A stretch of DNA of 64,000 nt, taken from the NCBI RefSeq assembly GCF_021155765.1, contig NC_060112.1:27464601-27528600 (forward strand), written 5' to 3'. Made by a program: the position numbers and the translations under genes. This document shows, piece after piece, positions 29,145-40,300 of this stretch (position 1 is its first letter; each line of letters opens with the position of its first letter). Below the pieces are notes generated by a model, which saw only the letters and a program-made list of their open reading frames with translations, searched no databases and had not been told where the DNA came from. The stretch comes from Diprion similis. Taxonomy: Eukaryota > Arthropoda > Insecta > Hymenoptera > Diprionidae.

Positions 29145-29798
29145 TCAGTCCTTCTTTGATGAGCCTTGGGCTCTGCACAGCATTCTGCTAGCCGTCCTCA
29201 CGTCCGGCTTCGTCACCTCGCTGTTGCCATGCAGAACACACATGCCCTCCCAGCAGCCTGCACCCTCGCCACGCAGACGCGCCAGTTTACCGTTTGCACA
29301 AGTCACCCCTTCGGCGACCGTGGTTCTGTGCTGTGGGAACACCCTCGCGTGCTCGTCCGGACTGTCGCACTCGCACGGTGCGGTAAACACTACTCCGTCA
29401 AGCACAACGAGGTCGTTGCCCGGGGGGTGCATTTTTAGCGGACTGGTGGAGTTTACAAGACGTTGCTGCCTTCCACGCCGCCGCCTCAGGTACAGTACGG
29501 CTTTGTTGTTACCCAGGTAGTTGACGTCGCCGTACGTCATGCGAACTGTCACGCCCTTCGTGGTAGGTCGAGCTGCCGCGACACCCGTGGGGGGTGGCAT
29601 CGCCCGGAGAGCTTCGGCATGTTTCTGGGACAGCCGCAGTATTTTTTCAAACTCCCGGGAAATGTCCCCCCTCACCGGCTCGCCAGTTCCGATGTCGCGG
29701 AGGTAGCCCGCCCTTACAAAGCAGATGTCATGCTTATATACTATGCTACACTTACACGTGGCCCGTAGTATGCTCTGGTTCCTCCCCCTGGTCCTCAT
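29145..29798 (-). CDS. ORF3 of element 6: conserved 217-aa protein of unknown function
   Basis: This is the same frame as 768-1421, same length, with an ATG start. The protein is basic with a CKC near the N-terminus, an arginine run, a CEC and further cysteines. Compared with the element 8 copy over 594 shared bases I count 9 synonymous and 4 non-synonymous differences; neutral drift would give roughly three times more non-synonymous than synonymous changes. That suggests the frame is or was translated. Its function is unknown, and no family is recognised. Confidence 0.65.
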   Translation of the reverse strand: MRTRGRNQSILRATCKCSIVYKHDICFVRAGYLRDIGTGEPVRGDISREFEKILRLSQKHAEALRAMPPPTGVAAARPTTKGVTVRMTYGDVNYLGNNKAVLYLRRRRGRQQRLVNSTSPLKMHPPGNDLVVLDGVVFTAPCECDSPDEHARVFPQHRTTVAEGVTCANGKLARLRGEGAGCWEGMCVLHGNSEVTKPDVRTASRMLCRAQGSSKKD

Positions 29799-30117
29799 CC
29801 AGCCTCTTCACCTTCGCCTTGTTATGCCGCTACTCGCGTGCCCATGCTTCCTCCGTGCCCACGTGCTTACGCAACCTTGTTGTCATTGTTTACGCCGGAT
29901 GTGGGTCAGGCGATCAGTTAGTCGGCCGGACTCCGGTCACTGACCGCTGACTCCGCACATTCCTTCGCGCGCGTCGTCGGTTCGCCGGCAGTTGAGCCGC
30001 TCGTCAATCCGCGGCTTAATACGTTGTGCACGTATTTTCACCACTTGTCTCTTCTACTAATTTCACCAATCGTTAAGCCATGCTTATTTGGCGTGCTCAC
30101 TTTACTGTCACTCAGTA

Positions 30118-30487
30118 AATCTAACCCACAATACAGCTCACAGATTGCCGCTCTGTGAATTAATTACTCAATTACTGTTTGATTACAGTTTAATTACACC
30201 TGTCCATGCGCGTTATACTGGCGCTCACTAATAACTGTCACTTACTACACCTCACAGATCGCTGCTCTGTGAATTATAATTAGTGTTTAATTACACCTGT
30301 CCCTTCACGTTATAGCTAATGCTCACTTCGCCTCGCAGATTGCTGCTTTGTCACGTACTAATTAGTTAATGTTTAATTACACCTGTCCCGTTATGTTAAA
30401 TCTAACCCTCCAAACACCTCGCAGATTGTTACTCCGTGAGTTAGTTAATTAAATTGCTTTTAATTGCATTTAATTACACCTGTCCCC
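30118..30487 (-). repeat. Tandem hairpin array of element 6
   Basis: Same four-unit array as in element 1, 28377 bases downstream of it in window coordinates. The perfect 7-nt arms of units 1 and 2 are kept. Confidence 0.7.
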
Positions 30488-30904
30488 TTGCGTTATATCT
30501 TGGTCGCGCCGCGTGTTGCACTGCGCTGCCCACGCGGTTTCCGCTGACTCGGCGCATTCCAGCGGCGGCGTCGCCTCGGCAGCCCGGGCCCCGCTTGCGC
30601 GTGACGTCAGTCGCCTAGCGCTGCCTCGGTCACCCGTGAGGTGCTGCCCCCGTGCCGCCTTGGTCGGCGCTCGGTAGCCGGTCAGCGGCTGGCCGCTCCA
30701 CCCGACGTTTGGGCGTTGCCTCGCTTCTTCGGCCATCGCTGCCGTACGCTGTCGGCCATCACTGTCGTGCGCTGTCGGCCATTTTTGCGCTGTGCTGCGC
30801 TGCTCGCCTTGGCGGTGCTGACACCTTCTTCTTGGAGTTGCATTATCGTCAGCTATGCGCTCCATCGTCCTAAATACAGAAACAAAGGTTATTCACTCGC
30901 TTTG

Positions 30905-33900
30905 TTAATTTACTCGCCTGCATTGCACTTCTGTGCCCTCGCTGTCAGCTATGCTGTCGCAATTGCTGGCTCGGCGCATTCCAGGTCGAGTCCGTCGGCC
31001 GGTGGCCAGCGTCGGCGATGTCTCCGGATGTTCTGGGTCACCCGGGCTTGCTCCCCAGGTGCTCGTGCTGCACATTCTTCGCGATTGAGGCAAGGCCGCG
31101 CCGTTAGCCTGCTGACCCACTGTCCGGCCTTCCCTTCTTCTCCTTCGCTCAGCCTCTTCCTTCGCGCGCAGCACTGCGTCGGTAAAATCAGCCGCGGCTT
31201 TCCACTTCTCTGGGCCTTCGAGCATCGCCTTCACTAGGTCCTGGATACCCTGGACGCGTCCCGTGGCCCTCCACATATCTTCCCTCTGCATGTTCCAGGC
31301 TTTACATACAAACCAGGTATGGTTTGCGTCGTCCAAGGCCTCGCCGCAGTGGTGGCACTTTGCTGTCTCTTCCCTTCCAATGCGATGTAGGTACGCACCG
31401 AAGCATCCATGGCCAGTTAGCCCCTGTGTGAGGTGGAAATTCATCCGGCCGTGTCCCCTGTCAAACCAGGGCATGACAGAGGGTATTGCGACCCTCGTCC
31501 ATGCCCCCTTGTCCTCCACCCTCCATTCCTCGTCCCATTTCTTGACCGTCTGCTCCCGTTCGTCGCGTCTGAGCCTGCCTCTAGCCAGCTTACTCAGCCT
31601 CCCGCCTCGCGTCTCCGCGTCTGATATTCTTTTGCGCTCAGCAGCCAGGAGGTGAAGGGGGATTAGTCCCGCTAGCACCATGGCGGCCGGCGTCGAGACC
31701 GTGCGGTATGCTGACACCACTCGGAGGGCGCAGGCCCTTCCCGCCGCCTCAAGTCTGCTCCTATTTCTCTGCGTGCTTAGGGCGTCGGCCCACACCGGAG
31801 CCCCGTACAACGGCACGGAGTAGGTGACGCTGGCCAGGAGTCTTCTCCTGCCGCTGACCGGACCCCCAATATTGGGCATTAGCCTCCCAATGGACGCCGC
31901 CACAACCATTGCCTTGCTGGCTGCCTGCTGGACATGCTCAGCAAAGTTTAGCTTGGCGTCGATGGTCACGCCGAGATACTTCGCGCTTCCCGTGGGAGTG
32001 ACCTCGTGCCCCTTGACCTGGATCGGGTTGACATTCAGCGTGTAGCGCCGCGTGAGCACCACCACTTCCGTCTTCTTCTCCGCCAGGTCCAGTCCTCTTT
32101 GCGTCAGCCATGCCCAGGCGCTACTCACTGCCTCGGTGGTTTTGGCCTCAAGAAGGTCAGTCGTCCTCGCCGTCACCACCAGCGCCACGTCGTCTGCAAA
32201 GCCCACGGTGGTTACTCCATCCGGCATTTTCATGCGGAGGAGGTCGTCGTACGCCACGTTCCACAGCAGCGGCCCGAGGACCGACCCCTGCGGCACACCC
32301 GCTGAAAGCCGACGGGTTTTTTCTCCCTCGCTGGTGCGGTACAGAAGCAGCCTGTCTTCCAGGTAGCTCCCGACCATCCCGACGAGGTACGCCGGCATGC
32401 CGTTTCTCCTTTCCAGCGCGTCCAGTATGACTTGGTGCCCAACTGCATTGAAGGCGTTTTTGACGTCCAAAAGCACCATCAAGCAGGGGGTAGCGAAGCG
32501 ACCTTTCCGCTCGTTAGCTTTCCTCGCGATGTCAACGACCTCGTCGATGGCGTGGATCGTGGACCTGCCCCTTCGGAAGCCGTACTGGTTGTCAGCTAAG
32601 CCCCCAGACGCGTCGAGGGCGGCCTCCAACCTGGCATGCAGGAGCCTCTCAAGCAGCTTCCCCGTCACATCGATCAGGCTGATGGGCCGGTATTTTTGCC
32701 CGCTTCCCTCTTTGGCCTGTCCCTTCGGTAGCAGGACCAGCCTCTGCCGCTTCCACCTCGGGTGAAAACTCCCCTGTTGTAGGCACTCGTTGAACGCCCT
32801 GAGCAGTGCCTCCGGGTAGTTCTCCGCGACCACTGCCAGGGCTTCCCCAGGCACGCCGTCGGGGCCAGGTGCCTTGCCTCCGCTGATCCTCCTAGCTGCG
32901 TGGTACAGCTCCGTCAAGGTGAAGGGCTCGGGGTGGGGGCCAGTTGCGGCTGCCCCGAGGATGCTCCTCTCCGACTGCCTGTGGACCGGAAACAACTCGG
33001 TTAATATGTTTTCCACGGTCACCGGGTCGTCCGGCTGCCGTAGCACTCCCAGCTTCTTGGTGACTAGTTTATACGGCAGCCCCCACGGGTCCTCATCCAC
33101 CGCCTGCAAGAGCTCCTCCCAGCACCTGGCCTTGCTGGCTTTGATCTCGTTTCTGAGGTCCCGCTTCGCCATCCGGTAGGCTGCCATGCTGGCGTCCGCG
33201 TCCCTGCTTTTAGCTCGTGCGCGCTGAGCCCGTCTCCTGGCGCTTACGCATTCCCGTCGGAGCTGGGCGATCCGATCGGTCCACCAGTGCGCTGCGGGCT
33301 TGCCTCGTGGGGGCTTTCTTCTTGGCATACCTGCGTCGCATGCCCTAATGATGGTATGCATCAGCACGTCGACTTCCGAATCGCCGATGTCTGTTGGTCG
33401 GCTCCCGCGTTTCCGCTTCTCCTCACCGAGGCAGGTCGCCATGGCCGCCTTGTCGAGCTTCCTGGTGACCCAGCCTGCTGTCGCTGGATCGCGCCCGCCA
33501 CCTTGCTTCGTCCGGTTGCCTGCGCTGAGCGCCCACTCCATGTAGATGTACCGGTGGTCACTCAAGCTCTCCTCCTCCAGGACCCTCCATTCGCGCACCT
33601 CCGCCGCGACGCCAGGGCTACCGGCCGTGATGTCGATGACCGACTCCGAGCCAGTGGCCGCTCTTCTCCAGGTCGGAGCTTCCCCCGTGTTTATTGGTGA
33701 GAGGTCCAGCCTAGCCAGGAACTCCGCCACCATTCTGCCTCTGACGTCCCAGGTCGCCGATCCCCACAGAGGTGACTTCGCGTTGAAGTCGCCCGCTATA
33801 AGGATCCTGTTACCTGCAGCCCTGACCTGCTCCTCCAGTTCGTCGAGTTGCCGCTCGAAGACCTCAATCCTTGCGTTGGGCGAGAAGTAGCAGCTGAAAA

Positions 33901-34192
33901 CACAGGTCTGATTAATTCCTGCCCAGACAAAGCCTTCTCCTTGGCCGCCCGGCGTCACGCTGCCGGAGAAGTTCCTGGTCACCGTGATCGCTGCGTCGCC
34001 TCTCTTGTCGGGCATCCACGGACCTGCCTTGCCCGCGCCGCTGGGTTCGGACACAAGCAAAATGCTGGCCCCTAGAGACGCCGCGGTCTGCACGAGGAGG
34101 TCCTGGGCGGCTCGGCTCCTGTTGAGATTCACCTGGAGGATCCGCACGCCAAGTGTCCCGCCGTGTCCTGAGCTGTCTGTTACGCGAGGCAT
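30905..34192 (-). CDS. ORF2 of element 6: endonuclease-reverse transcriptase
   Basis: The protein is 1095 aa from the ATG at 34192. The endonuclease has LNRSR, GDFNAKSPLWGS and SDHRY. The reverse transcriptase has APGPDG, GVPQGSVLGPLLWN and FADD. A CHHC knuckle and the long A1 C-terminus follow. From about residue 290 onward it is nearly identical to element 1, but the first 290 residues differ at many sites (for example ASLGASILL against AALGVSILL, and ITVTRNFSGSVTPG against IAATRNFTGNITPG). The change of similarity falls near 33300. It is intact and presumably active. Confidence 0.93.
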   Translation of the reverse strand: MPRVTDSSGHGGTLGVRILQVNLNRSRAAQDLLVQTAASLGASILLVSEPSGAGKAGPWMPDKRGDAAITVTRNFSGSVTPGGQGEGFVWAGINQTCVFSCYFSPNARIEVFERQLDELEEQVRAAGNRILIAGDFNAKSPLWGSATWDVRGRMVAEFLARLDLSPINTGEAPTWRRAATGSESVIDITAGSPGVAAEVREWRVLEEESLSDHRYIYMEWALSAGNRTKQGGGRDPATAGWVTRKLDKAAMATCLGEEKRKRGSRPTDIGDSEVDVLMHTIIRACDAGMPRRKPPRGKPAAHWWTDRIAQLRRECVSARRRAQRARAKSRDADASMAAYRMAKRDLRNEIKASKARCWEELLQAVDEDPWGLPYKLVTKKLGVLRQPDDPVTVENILTELFPVHRQSERSILGAAATGPHPEPFTLTELYHAARRISGGKAPGPDGVPGEALAVVAENYPEALLRAFNECLQQGSFHPRWKRQRLVLLPKGQAKEGSGQKYRPISLIDVTGKLLERLLHARLEAALDASGGLADNQYGFRRGRSTIHAIDEVVDIARKANERKGRFATPCLMVLLDVKNAFNAVGHQVILDALERRNGMPAYLVGMVGSYLEDRLLLYRTSEGEKTRRLSAGVPQGSVLGPLLWNVAYDDLLRMKMPDGVTTVGFADDVALVVTARTTDLLEAKTTEAVSSAWAWLTQRGLDLAEKKTEVVVLTRRYTLNVNPIQVKGHEVTPTGSAKYLGVTIDAKLNFAEHVQQAASKAMVVAASIGRLMPNIGGPVSGRRRLLASVTYSVPLYGAPVWADALSTQRNRSRLEAAGRACALRVVSAYRTVSTPAAMVLAGLIPLHLLAAERKRISDAETRGGRLSKLARGRLRRDEREQTVKKWDEEWRVEDKGAWTRVAIPSVMPWFDRGHGRMNFHLTQGLTGHGCFGAYLHRIGREETAKCHHCGEALDDANHTWFVCKAWNMQREDMWRATGRVQGIQDLVKAMLEGPEKWKAAADFTDAVLRAKEEAERRRRREGRTVGQQANGAALPQSRRMCSTSTWGASPGDPEHPETSPTLATGRRTRPGMRRASNCDSIADSEGTEVQCRRVN

Positions 34193-35901
34193 TGTGCCCA
34201 CACGGATCCGACCCTCCTTCGGAACTCCACCTCGCGGTTGCTGGGAGAAAGAAGTGCCGCTTCCCGTCCAGCACCTTCCCTGACACCAGTCCTCCGGGTA
34301 TCCAGGGCCGTTGCCCTGTTATACTTCACCTTAGCTTTTGACAGCTCTTCCCTGAAGGCCCTGCATCTTCCACTCCCTGTAAAGTGGTCGGCCTTCCAGT
34401 TGTTCTTGCTGCAAAGCAAGCAGCTTGGACTGGCCTGGCAGTCCTTTTCCTTATGGCCTGCCTTGCCGCATCTTCTGCAGGCGTTGGAGCAGTCCGCGCC
34501 CACGCACTCCCCGCTTCGGTGTCCGTAGCCTTGGCACCGGAAGCACTTGTCCACGGCGACTCGTTCGCGTATCCTGCAGACACACCAGCCTACCTTGACC
34601 TTGCCTACGGCGAGGATCCTTCTGGCCATTCGCTCCGGGAGCCGTAGTAATGCAACCTGGGTCCCATTATAACCTCTCCTCATCCTTACTTCCCCAGTGA
34701 CCTCGACCTGGAGGGTGCTGTACAGTGCCTCCTTTACCTCGGCAGCCTCGGTGACATCGTCAAGGTCCCTGACCTCGACCGTGAGCATAGGCTCAAGTGC
34801 TGCAACCTTGTTGCCTTGCCCCAGTGCCCCAGCCACAGCGTCCCTTAGAGCCTGGACGCCGCTGCTGCCCCGCTTCAGCTCGACCAGGACGTCGCCACCC
34901 CTGGTCTTCTTCACCGCGGTGATCTGGGCCCCGGTTTTTTCAGGGTCCACCTGCCGCTTGATGGTTCGGAGGACCTCGGCGTAGTTGGCACTCCCGCTCG
35001 TCTTAATAAGGACCGCGTCCGGCCTCGCCTGCCGCCGGCCGCCGATCTTCAGCGCACCCTGCTGGCCCCTCTGTTGTTGTGCCTGCTGCTGCACCTGCTG
35101 TTGCGGCTTTTGCAGCTGCGTCGGGGGTTCGGTAGCCCCGCGCTTCTTCTTCTTGGGCCGGACCCTCTTGGTCGCTACGGTCCAGCCCTCCTCTGTTTTT
35201 GTGGAGTTGGCCGCCTCCGCGGCCCCTTCCTCCATCAGAACTGCCTCAGGGCATGGGCGCTTTTCCGTCGCGCCAGCGCACGGGGAGGTCTGCTTCCTCT
35301 TCGCGCCCCCGGTCAGGCCGTCCATTTCTTGGTCCGATCGCGGGCGGGCATCTTCCCGCTCAGCCGTGCGTGGTTGCGCCTCCGTCTGCGTAGACGTCGA
35401 CGCCGTCGCTCGTTCGCCGGTACCCCTGAGACCGCTGAGCTCCTTCTCCGCCCAGCACCACCCTCGCTCCACCTGCCTCATCAGCAGAGCAGCCTTGCTG
35501 AGACCTTCTTTCAGGGAGGCGTGAGCGTTTTTGTGCTCCCTGGTGAAGCGGTTCATCTCTTCGATCGCTTTAGCAAGGGCAGTCACTGCATCCCTTGCCT
35601 TCTTTGCTTTATCGCCTCCCGCAGAGGCCGGGGACTTCTCGGACGCCCTCCCTAGGCTGAGGGTCATCGCCATTCCTGCGAACGGCCCACCCCAGTTAAA
35701 CTTTCCCTCCGACCTTGCTTTTGGGATTGCTCCCTTACTCGGCATGGCCCTCGGGGCTATCGCTTCAGCGAAGGAAACCCGATCCGCCGTAGGTGTTGAC
35801 GGCGGTGACCTCCCGATGCTATCCCTTCTTGCGAAGGGATCTCCAGCAAACTCCTCTATCTGCCTTTCTCCTACGTTTGTTTTTGTTTTATTGGTATCCA
35901 T
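34180..35901 (-). CDS. ORF1 of element 6: gag-like RNA-binding protein
   Basis: The protein is 573 aa. An acidic, Ser/Pro-rich N-terminus is followed by a helical region at about 95-155, the basic block KRVRPKKKKRG at about 245-255, a Gln-rich linker at 263-280 and a conserved region at 290-445. CCHC knuckles lie at 453-466 and 475-488, with a longer third at 494-513. It ends WAQCLA, overlapping the ORF2 ATG by 13 nt. Its role is RNA binding and particle assembly by family analogy. Confidence 0.92.
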   Translation of the reverse strand: MDTNKTKTNVGERQIEEFAGDPFARRDSIGRSPPSTPTADRVSFAEAIAPRAMPSKGAIPKARSEGKFNWGGPFAGMAMTLSLGRASEKSPASAGGDKAKKARDAVTALAKAIEEMNRFTREHKNAHASLKEGLSKAALLMRQVERGWCWAEKELSGLRGTGERATASTSTQTEAQPRTAEREDARPRSDQEMDGLTGGAKRKQTSPCAGATEKRPCPEAVLMEEGAAEAANSTKTEEGWTVATKRVRPKKKKRGATEPPTQLQKPQQQVQQQAQQQRGQQGALKIGGRRQARPDAVLIKTSGSANYAEVLRTIKRQVDPEKTGAQITAVKKTRGGDVLVELKRGSSGVQALRDAVAGALGQGNKVAALEPMLTVEVRDLDDVTEAAEVKEALYSTLQVEVTGEVRMRRGYNGTQVALLRLPERMARRILAVGKVKVGWCVCRIRERVAVDKCFRCQGYGHRSGECVGADCSNACRRCGKAGHKEKDCQASPSCLLCSKNNWKADHFTGSGRCRAFREELSKAKVKYNRATALDTRRTGVREGAGREAALLSPSNREVEFRRRVGSVWAQCLA

Positions 35902-36565
35902 ATTATTTGATTTTAAAGCTTAAGACGGTTCGGCCATCATGGCAGCTACACCTCGGTGCAGCGTCTATCCCCGCCTGAAGTTACCCTAGCCCCCTTCGCA
36001 TAGAAGCCGCTGTCGGCTTGTCGGTTGGTCGGTCCTATCCATGCGATCCCCCCTGTCCCTGACACATTCGGTCCTCCGACCGGGGATTCCCCTGCTAATT
36101 CGAAACAGGTTAGGCCACCGGCCGGTTCAGACTTTGCCGGATTTACCCTACCGGACTTCGGGTATGAGGAAATACGGACCAAGTAATCCTCCACACACAC
36201 GCCCGCGCCCCCAGGTTCAACCCTCGGCTAGGCTCCAGCAGCTTCGAGGAGCGGTTTTCCCACTTTGGGCCCGTGGCAGTGCGCCACCGCAGCCCGGTAA
36301 AGGTACAAACTTCACTTTCAGCCCCGGTCAGTCGGCTACTACTCCTTCCTTGGTTAGTCTCCGAGGAATATCCGCCGAAGGCACGACCGCGTCTCATTCA
36401 CTTATCGCCATGCACGCACTCATTCGCACTTTTGGCTGTCGTTCAGTCACCCCCCGCTCCCCCGTGGACCAGACTAGCTTGGTTGAACCTCACCAGCATT
36501 GCTCCGCAGGATCGGCACGGAAAGGCTCAAGCCCCACACCACGACAAGGAAACAGCCTCGTGGGG
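35902..36565 (-). promoter_or_regulatory. 5'UTR of element 6, with paired hairpins
   Basis: The 664-nt leader closely matches elements 2, 5 and 8. Hairpins are at 35933-35943 and 35945-35962. The 5'-terminal hairpin is next to the telomeric junction at 36565. Confidence 0.7.
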
Positions 36566-36589
36566 AACCTAACCTAACCTAACCTAACC
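36566..36589. repeat. Telomeric repeat tract 7, (CCTAA)n
   Basis: About five units lie between the 5' end of element 6 and the poly(A) tail of element 7. Confidence 0.96.
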
Positions 36590-37300
36590 TTTTTTTTTTT
36601 TTTTTTTTTTTTGATATCGCTGGAAAAATGCCTTATGCACATCCTGAGACCTGGCGCAACAGGCCTCAGGGTAGTGTGGGACTCACACCCACTAAAAAAC
36701 CAGCGCCCACCCTGGTGCGACTGGGGGGGCTCCCCGGAACCGCTCGAGGCATAACCTCGGGGAACCCCCCTGCACCCTTTCGCTTTCGCGTCACCCCCTC
36801 TTTCTCCCCGGATTTGCGCTATCCCCTTTCCCCCGTAGGAAACCCTCGCCCACTCTTCGCCAGAGGGGCGCAACCCCCCTGAATACGGATAGCCCCCTTT
36901 CCCAGCTGCAGCTGACGCTCCATTATCATGGAGCCGCCCAGCGCCGTAGGGGTTACCGCTGTAAGTCGAGCTTTCGCCCGACGCTTCGTACCTGCGGGAC
37001 CGGGGGAGCGCGGCGCAGTCCGGCCATCCGTCCACCGTCCCAGGGGAACGGGCCGAAGAAGAAGAGAGGGCGCAGCGGAGCGGCCCTAACCCTAGCCAAC
37101 CCTAGCACCTAGCGACCCTAGACTGACACCAGCTGTGCCGCTCCACGCCCTCCCCGGCCCGTCCCGAGGGACGGGGCGGAGGCCGACCAGCACCCCAACC
37201 CCGCCGGCCCAACTAGGCCCCTTCCCGTCAAAATAGACAGCGGCCGTGCCGCCGTTGCCCACCCTGATACCCCGCCGCCCTTTGCATGGTGGTTCTGCGA
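36590..37300 (-). other. 3'UTR of element 7, family B
   Basis: It shares GATATCGCTGGAAAAATGCC next to the poly(A) with element 3 and is diverged further in. A stem-loop at 36643-36670 has CCTGAGACCTG pairing with CAGGCCTCAGG (one mismatch) around GCGCAA. No gene is seen. Confidence 0.8.
36643..36670 (-). promoter_or_regulatory. Stem-loop near the 3' end of family B (element 7)
   Basis: Counterpart of 12346-12375. The loop GCGCAA and the outer CCTGAG/C(T)CAGG stem are kept, while the inner stem is ACCTG/CAGGC here and GGATTC/GAATCC in element 3. Several paired positions changed together. Confidence 0.65.
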
Positions 37301-40300
37301 TCAGCCTCCGGAGGCAGTATCGCTTGACAGCTGTTCTGCTGCTTGCGCCCCTTGCTGTTGGCGCTCGCGCTCCGCCACCTCTTTGGCCGTCATGACCCTT
37401 TCCGCAAACTTAGCCACAGCCGCCCACCCCTGTTTGTCCCGGGCCATCGCATGGACCAGGTCTCCCAAACCTAACCCCAGCCCGATCGCGCTCTGTAGCT
37501 CTTCCCGCTCAGCTTTCCATGCTGGACACTCCGCTATTGCGTGTTCTACCGAGTCAATTTCCCCCCCGCAGTGCTTGCACGAGGGGTCCGTTGCCCTACC
37601 AATCCTATGTAGGAACCCCTCGAAACATCCGTGGCCCGTCAGGATTTGCGAGAGCCGGAACGTCATGGCCCCGTGTTTCCTGGCAATCCACCCCTCCCAG
37701 GCCCCCTGGATTGCTTCCCTTAGTGGGCCGCTCGGCAGTCCCGGCCTATTTAGGTCCTCCCTCCATTGCGCGTGCACCGCTCGTCTTTCCTCCGCTAGCA
37801 TGGTCAGCCTTACCCCTTCGTCGACGACTTCCCCCGCATTCTGTCGCTCCCTCAAGCGGGTAAAAGTTCGAGCCCGTGCCCGTGCCACCAGGGCCAGTGG
37901 TGGGGCCCTTACGAGTAGGGACCCAGCCACTAGCGACACCGTACGGTACGCCGCTGCTACCCTTATATTGATAGCGCGCTGGATGCGCTGCAGCGTCCGC
38001 TCCGCACGCCTAGAGATGGCCTCGTCGCCCCAGACCGGCGCACCGTACAGCACTACTGAGTGCAATACACTGGCGTATAAACGCCTTCTGGGTTCCGTGG
38101 GGCCCCCCAGGTTGGGCATCAGCCTAAACAGGGCTCTCGTCAGCCTCGCCACCTTGGTTTCCACTTCGTCGAAGTGGTCCTGAAAAGTCAACTTTCCGTC
38201 TAGTGTGACCCCTAGATATCTGATTGACCTTCCCAGTTCTACCAGCTCACCCTCTACCCTCAGGCACGGTGCCCCCCCGCTGGGTCGTCTGCGGCCCCCA
38301 CCAAATGCCATCGCCTGGGTTTTTGCAGCCGAGACCGTCAGCCCCATTCGCCGTATGTGCCGCACCACCGTGGTGACCTGCACGTTCGCAAGGACAATCG
38401 CGTCAGCTATTTTCGCCGCTGAACTGAGGACAAGGGTGTCATCCGCATAGCAGATTATGTCACACCCCTGCTCTCTGTGGACCCGTAACACCCCGTCAAA
38501 GCTGAGGTTCCACAGGAGTGGGCCCAGCACCGACCCCTGGGGAACCCCAGCGGACACCTGCCATCGTCCCGTCGCTCCTCCCGGTGCGGGGTACACCACC
38601 TCGCGTGAGCTGAGGTAGGACCCTACGATCCTGCGTAAATACCCCGGGATACCCTTTCTGCGCAGGGCTGCCCTAATCGTCTCCCACGGCACGCTGTTGA
38701 ATGCGTTGGCGATGTCCAGCGAAACGGCAATTGCCGTATCGCCCCTCGCCAACGCGTTTTTCGCAAAGTCCCGCACCCGCAGCAGGGCATCGCTTGTCGC
38801 CCGTCCTTCCCGGAAGCCAAATTGGCCATCCGCCAGTCCAGCCTCGTGGTTGGTACGCACCCAATCCTTCAGACGGCCCGCCAGGACCCTTTCCAGGCCC
38901 TTGCCGAGCTCATTCAGCAGACAAATGGGCCTGACCTTCGGAAGCGCAGCTCCCGCTACTTCTCCTCCCTTAGGGATCAGCACTAAGCGCGCCGTCTTCC
39001 ACTCTCGTGGGAACTTGCCCTCGCAAAGGCAGCGGGTGTAGCATTCCGCTATGAGCCCTAACAAAGGGTCCGGGACCCCCGCCCAGACTCTGCCTTTCAC
39101 GCCGTCCCACCCCGGAGCCGTGCTCTTTTCCCCACCCTTCTTGAGGGCCACCCGGACTTCCTCCAGGCTAACCGCCCACTCATCCCTCCAGACTTCTTCG
39201 TCCTCGTCCCCCCCCCTCCCCCGCTGCCCCTTGCTCGCCGCGGTCCCGCGGGGGCCTTTGTGGGCCTTGTGGGAAGAGGGAGGTCAGTAGCCGCTCGGTT
39301 GTATCCGGGTTCAGTGTCTCGGTGAGGCTGCCGGACGGTCCACGTAGCTTGTTGAGGACGACCTTGTAGGGCCTTCCCCAAGGGTCCTCCTCAACCGTCT
39401 TGACAAGGTCCTGCCAGGCGCGGGCCTTCGCCGCCTTGATTCCATCCTTCAGTCTCTTTTTCGCGGCCTTGTATTCGTCATCCCTTGGTGAGTCCGCCCT
39501 ACGGGCGGGGTTGGTCCTTGACCGAAGTCGCCTCGCCCGAACGCAGGCCTTACGAAGCTCTGCGATTTCTTCGGACCACCAGTGGACCGCTCGCCTCCGG
39601 GGGCGAGGTCGGACTCTGGGTGCTGCTGCATCGCAGGCGTCCCTCACTGCCTGACCGATCCACTTGGCCAGTCCTTCCGCCGTGTTCTTTTCGGCGCCCG
39701 TTGGTCCCCATGCCAGGTGCAGTTCCAGGGCTTCGCTGAACTTACTTGGCTCGAACTGGTTATAGTTCCAGCGCCGTCCCACTACCCCTTCAGCGGGGGG
39801 TGCATATGCCTGGGCCTGGTCCGTCACCTCGCAGACTATACCGGGACCGTCTCTAGAAACTAAACAGGAACTGCGCATGCGCGAATTTAAATCCGCCGTC
39901 CGTGCAGTCTGGCCACCCCGAGACCCTGCTGTCAAACTCTGTTTCTGTCGGCGATGTAGTTCACATGCATTTTTGAGGTTAGAATCTCAAGTGATTGAGA
40001 TAGTCACTCGGAAAGGCTTGGGAAGCATTTGTTATTGAAAATTGATTGTTCAAAGAACGGTCGGAATTTAATGCTGATGCTCTTTGAAAATTCGTCCTAT
40101 TCGATTGAAACAAGAAATCTGTTCAAATGTTGGGTGCTTGGAAGAAACGAAGCAGGTAGGTGGGGACAATTTATTCAATCATTTTCATTACTTCATACAT
40201 TAAGAATAACAATGAAATTTTTTTCTTTCAACAGAAAATACAGCCAAAATAATAGCATCTCTGCTGTTCGCTGATGTCTTCTCTTCCCATTCAATTCGTG

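Larger units (their letters stand above)
28640..30904 (-). other. 3' region of element 6, A1 type
   Basis: The conserved A terminal module (to about 28915) is followed by about 2 kb of A1-specific sequence containing ORF3 and the hairpin array. It differs from element 1 at only scattered bases. Confidence 0.85.
28640..36565 (-). mobile_element. Element 6: telomeric non-LTR retrotransposon, A1, full length and intact
   Basis: The element is 7926 bp: 5'UTR, ORF1, ORF2 and the long A1 3' region with ORF3, ending in a 29-nt poly(A). All three frames are open. It is the reference copy of A1 in this window. Its 3' part is almost identical to element 1, while its endonuclease end is clearly different, which indicates recombination. 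Confidence 0.95.
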
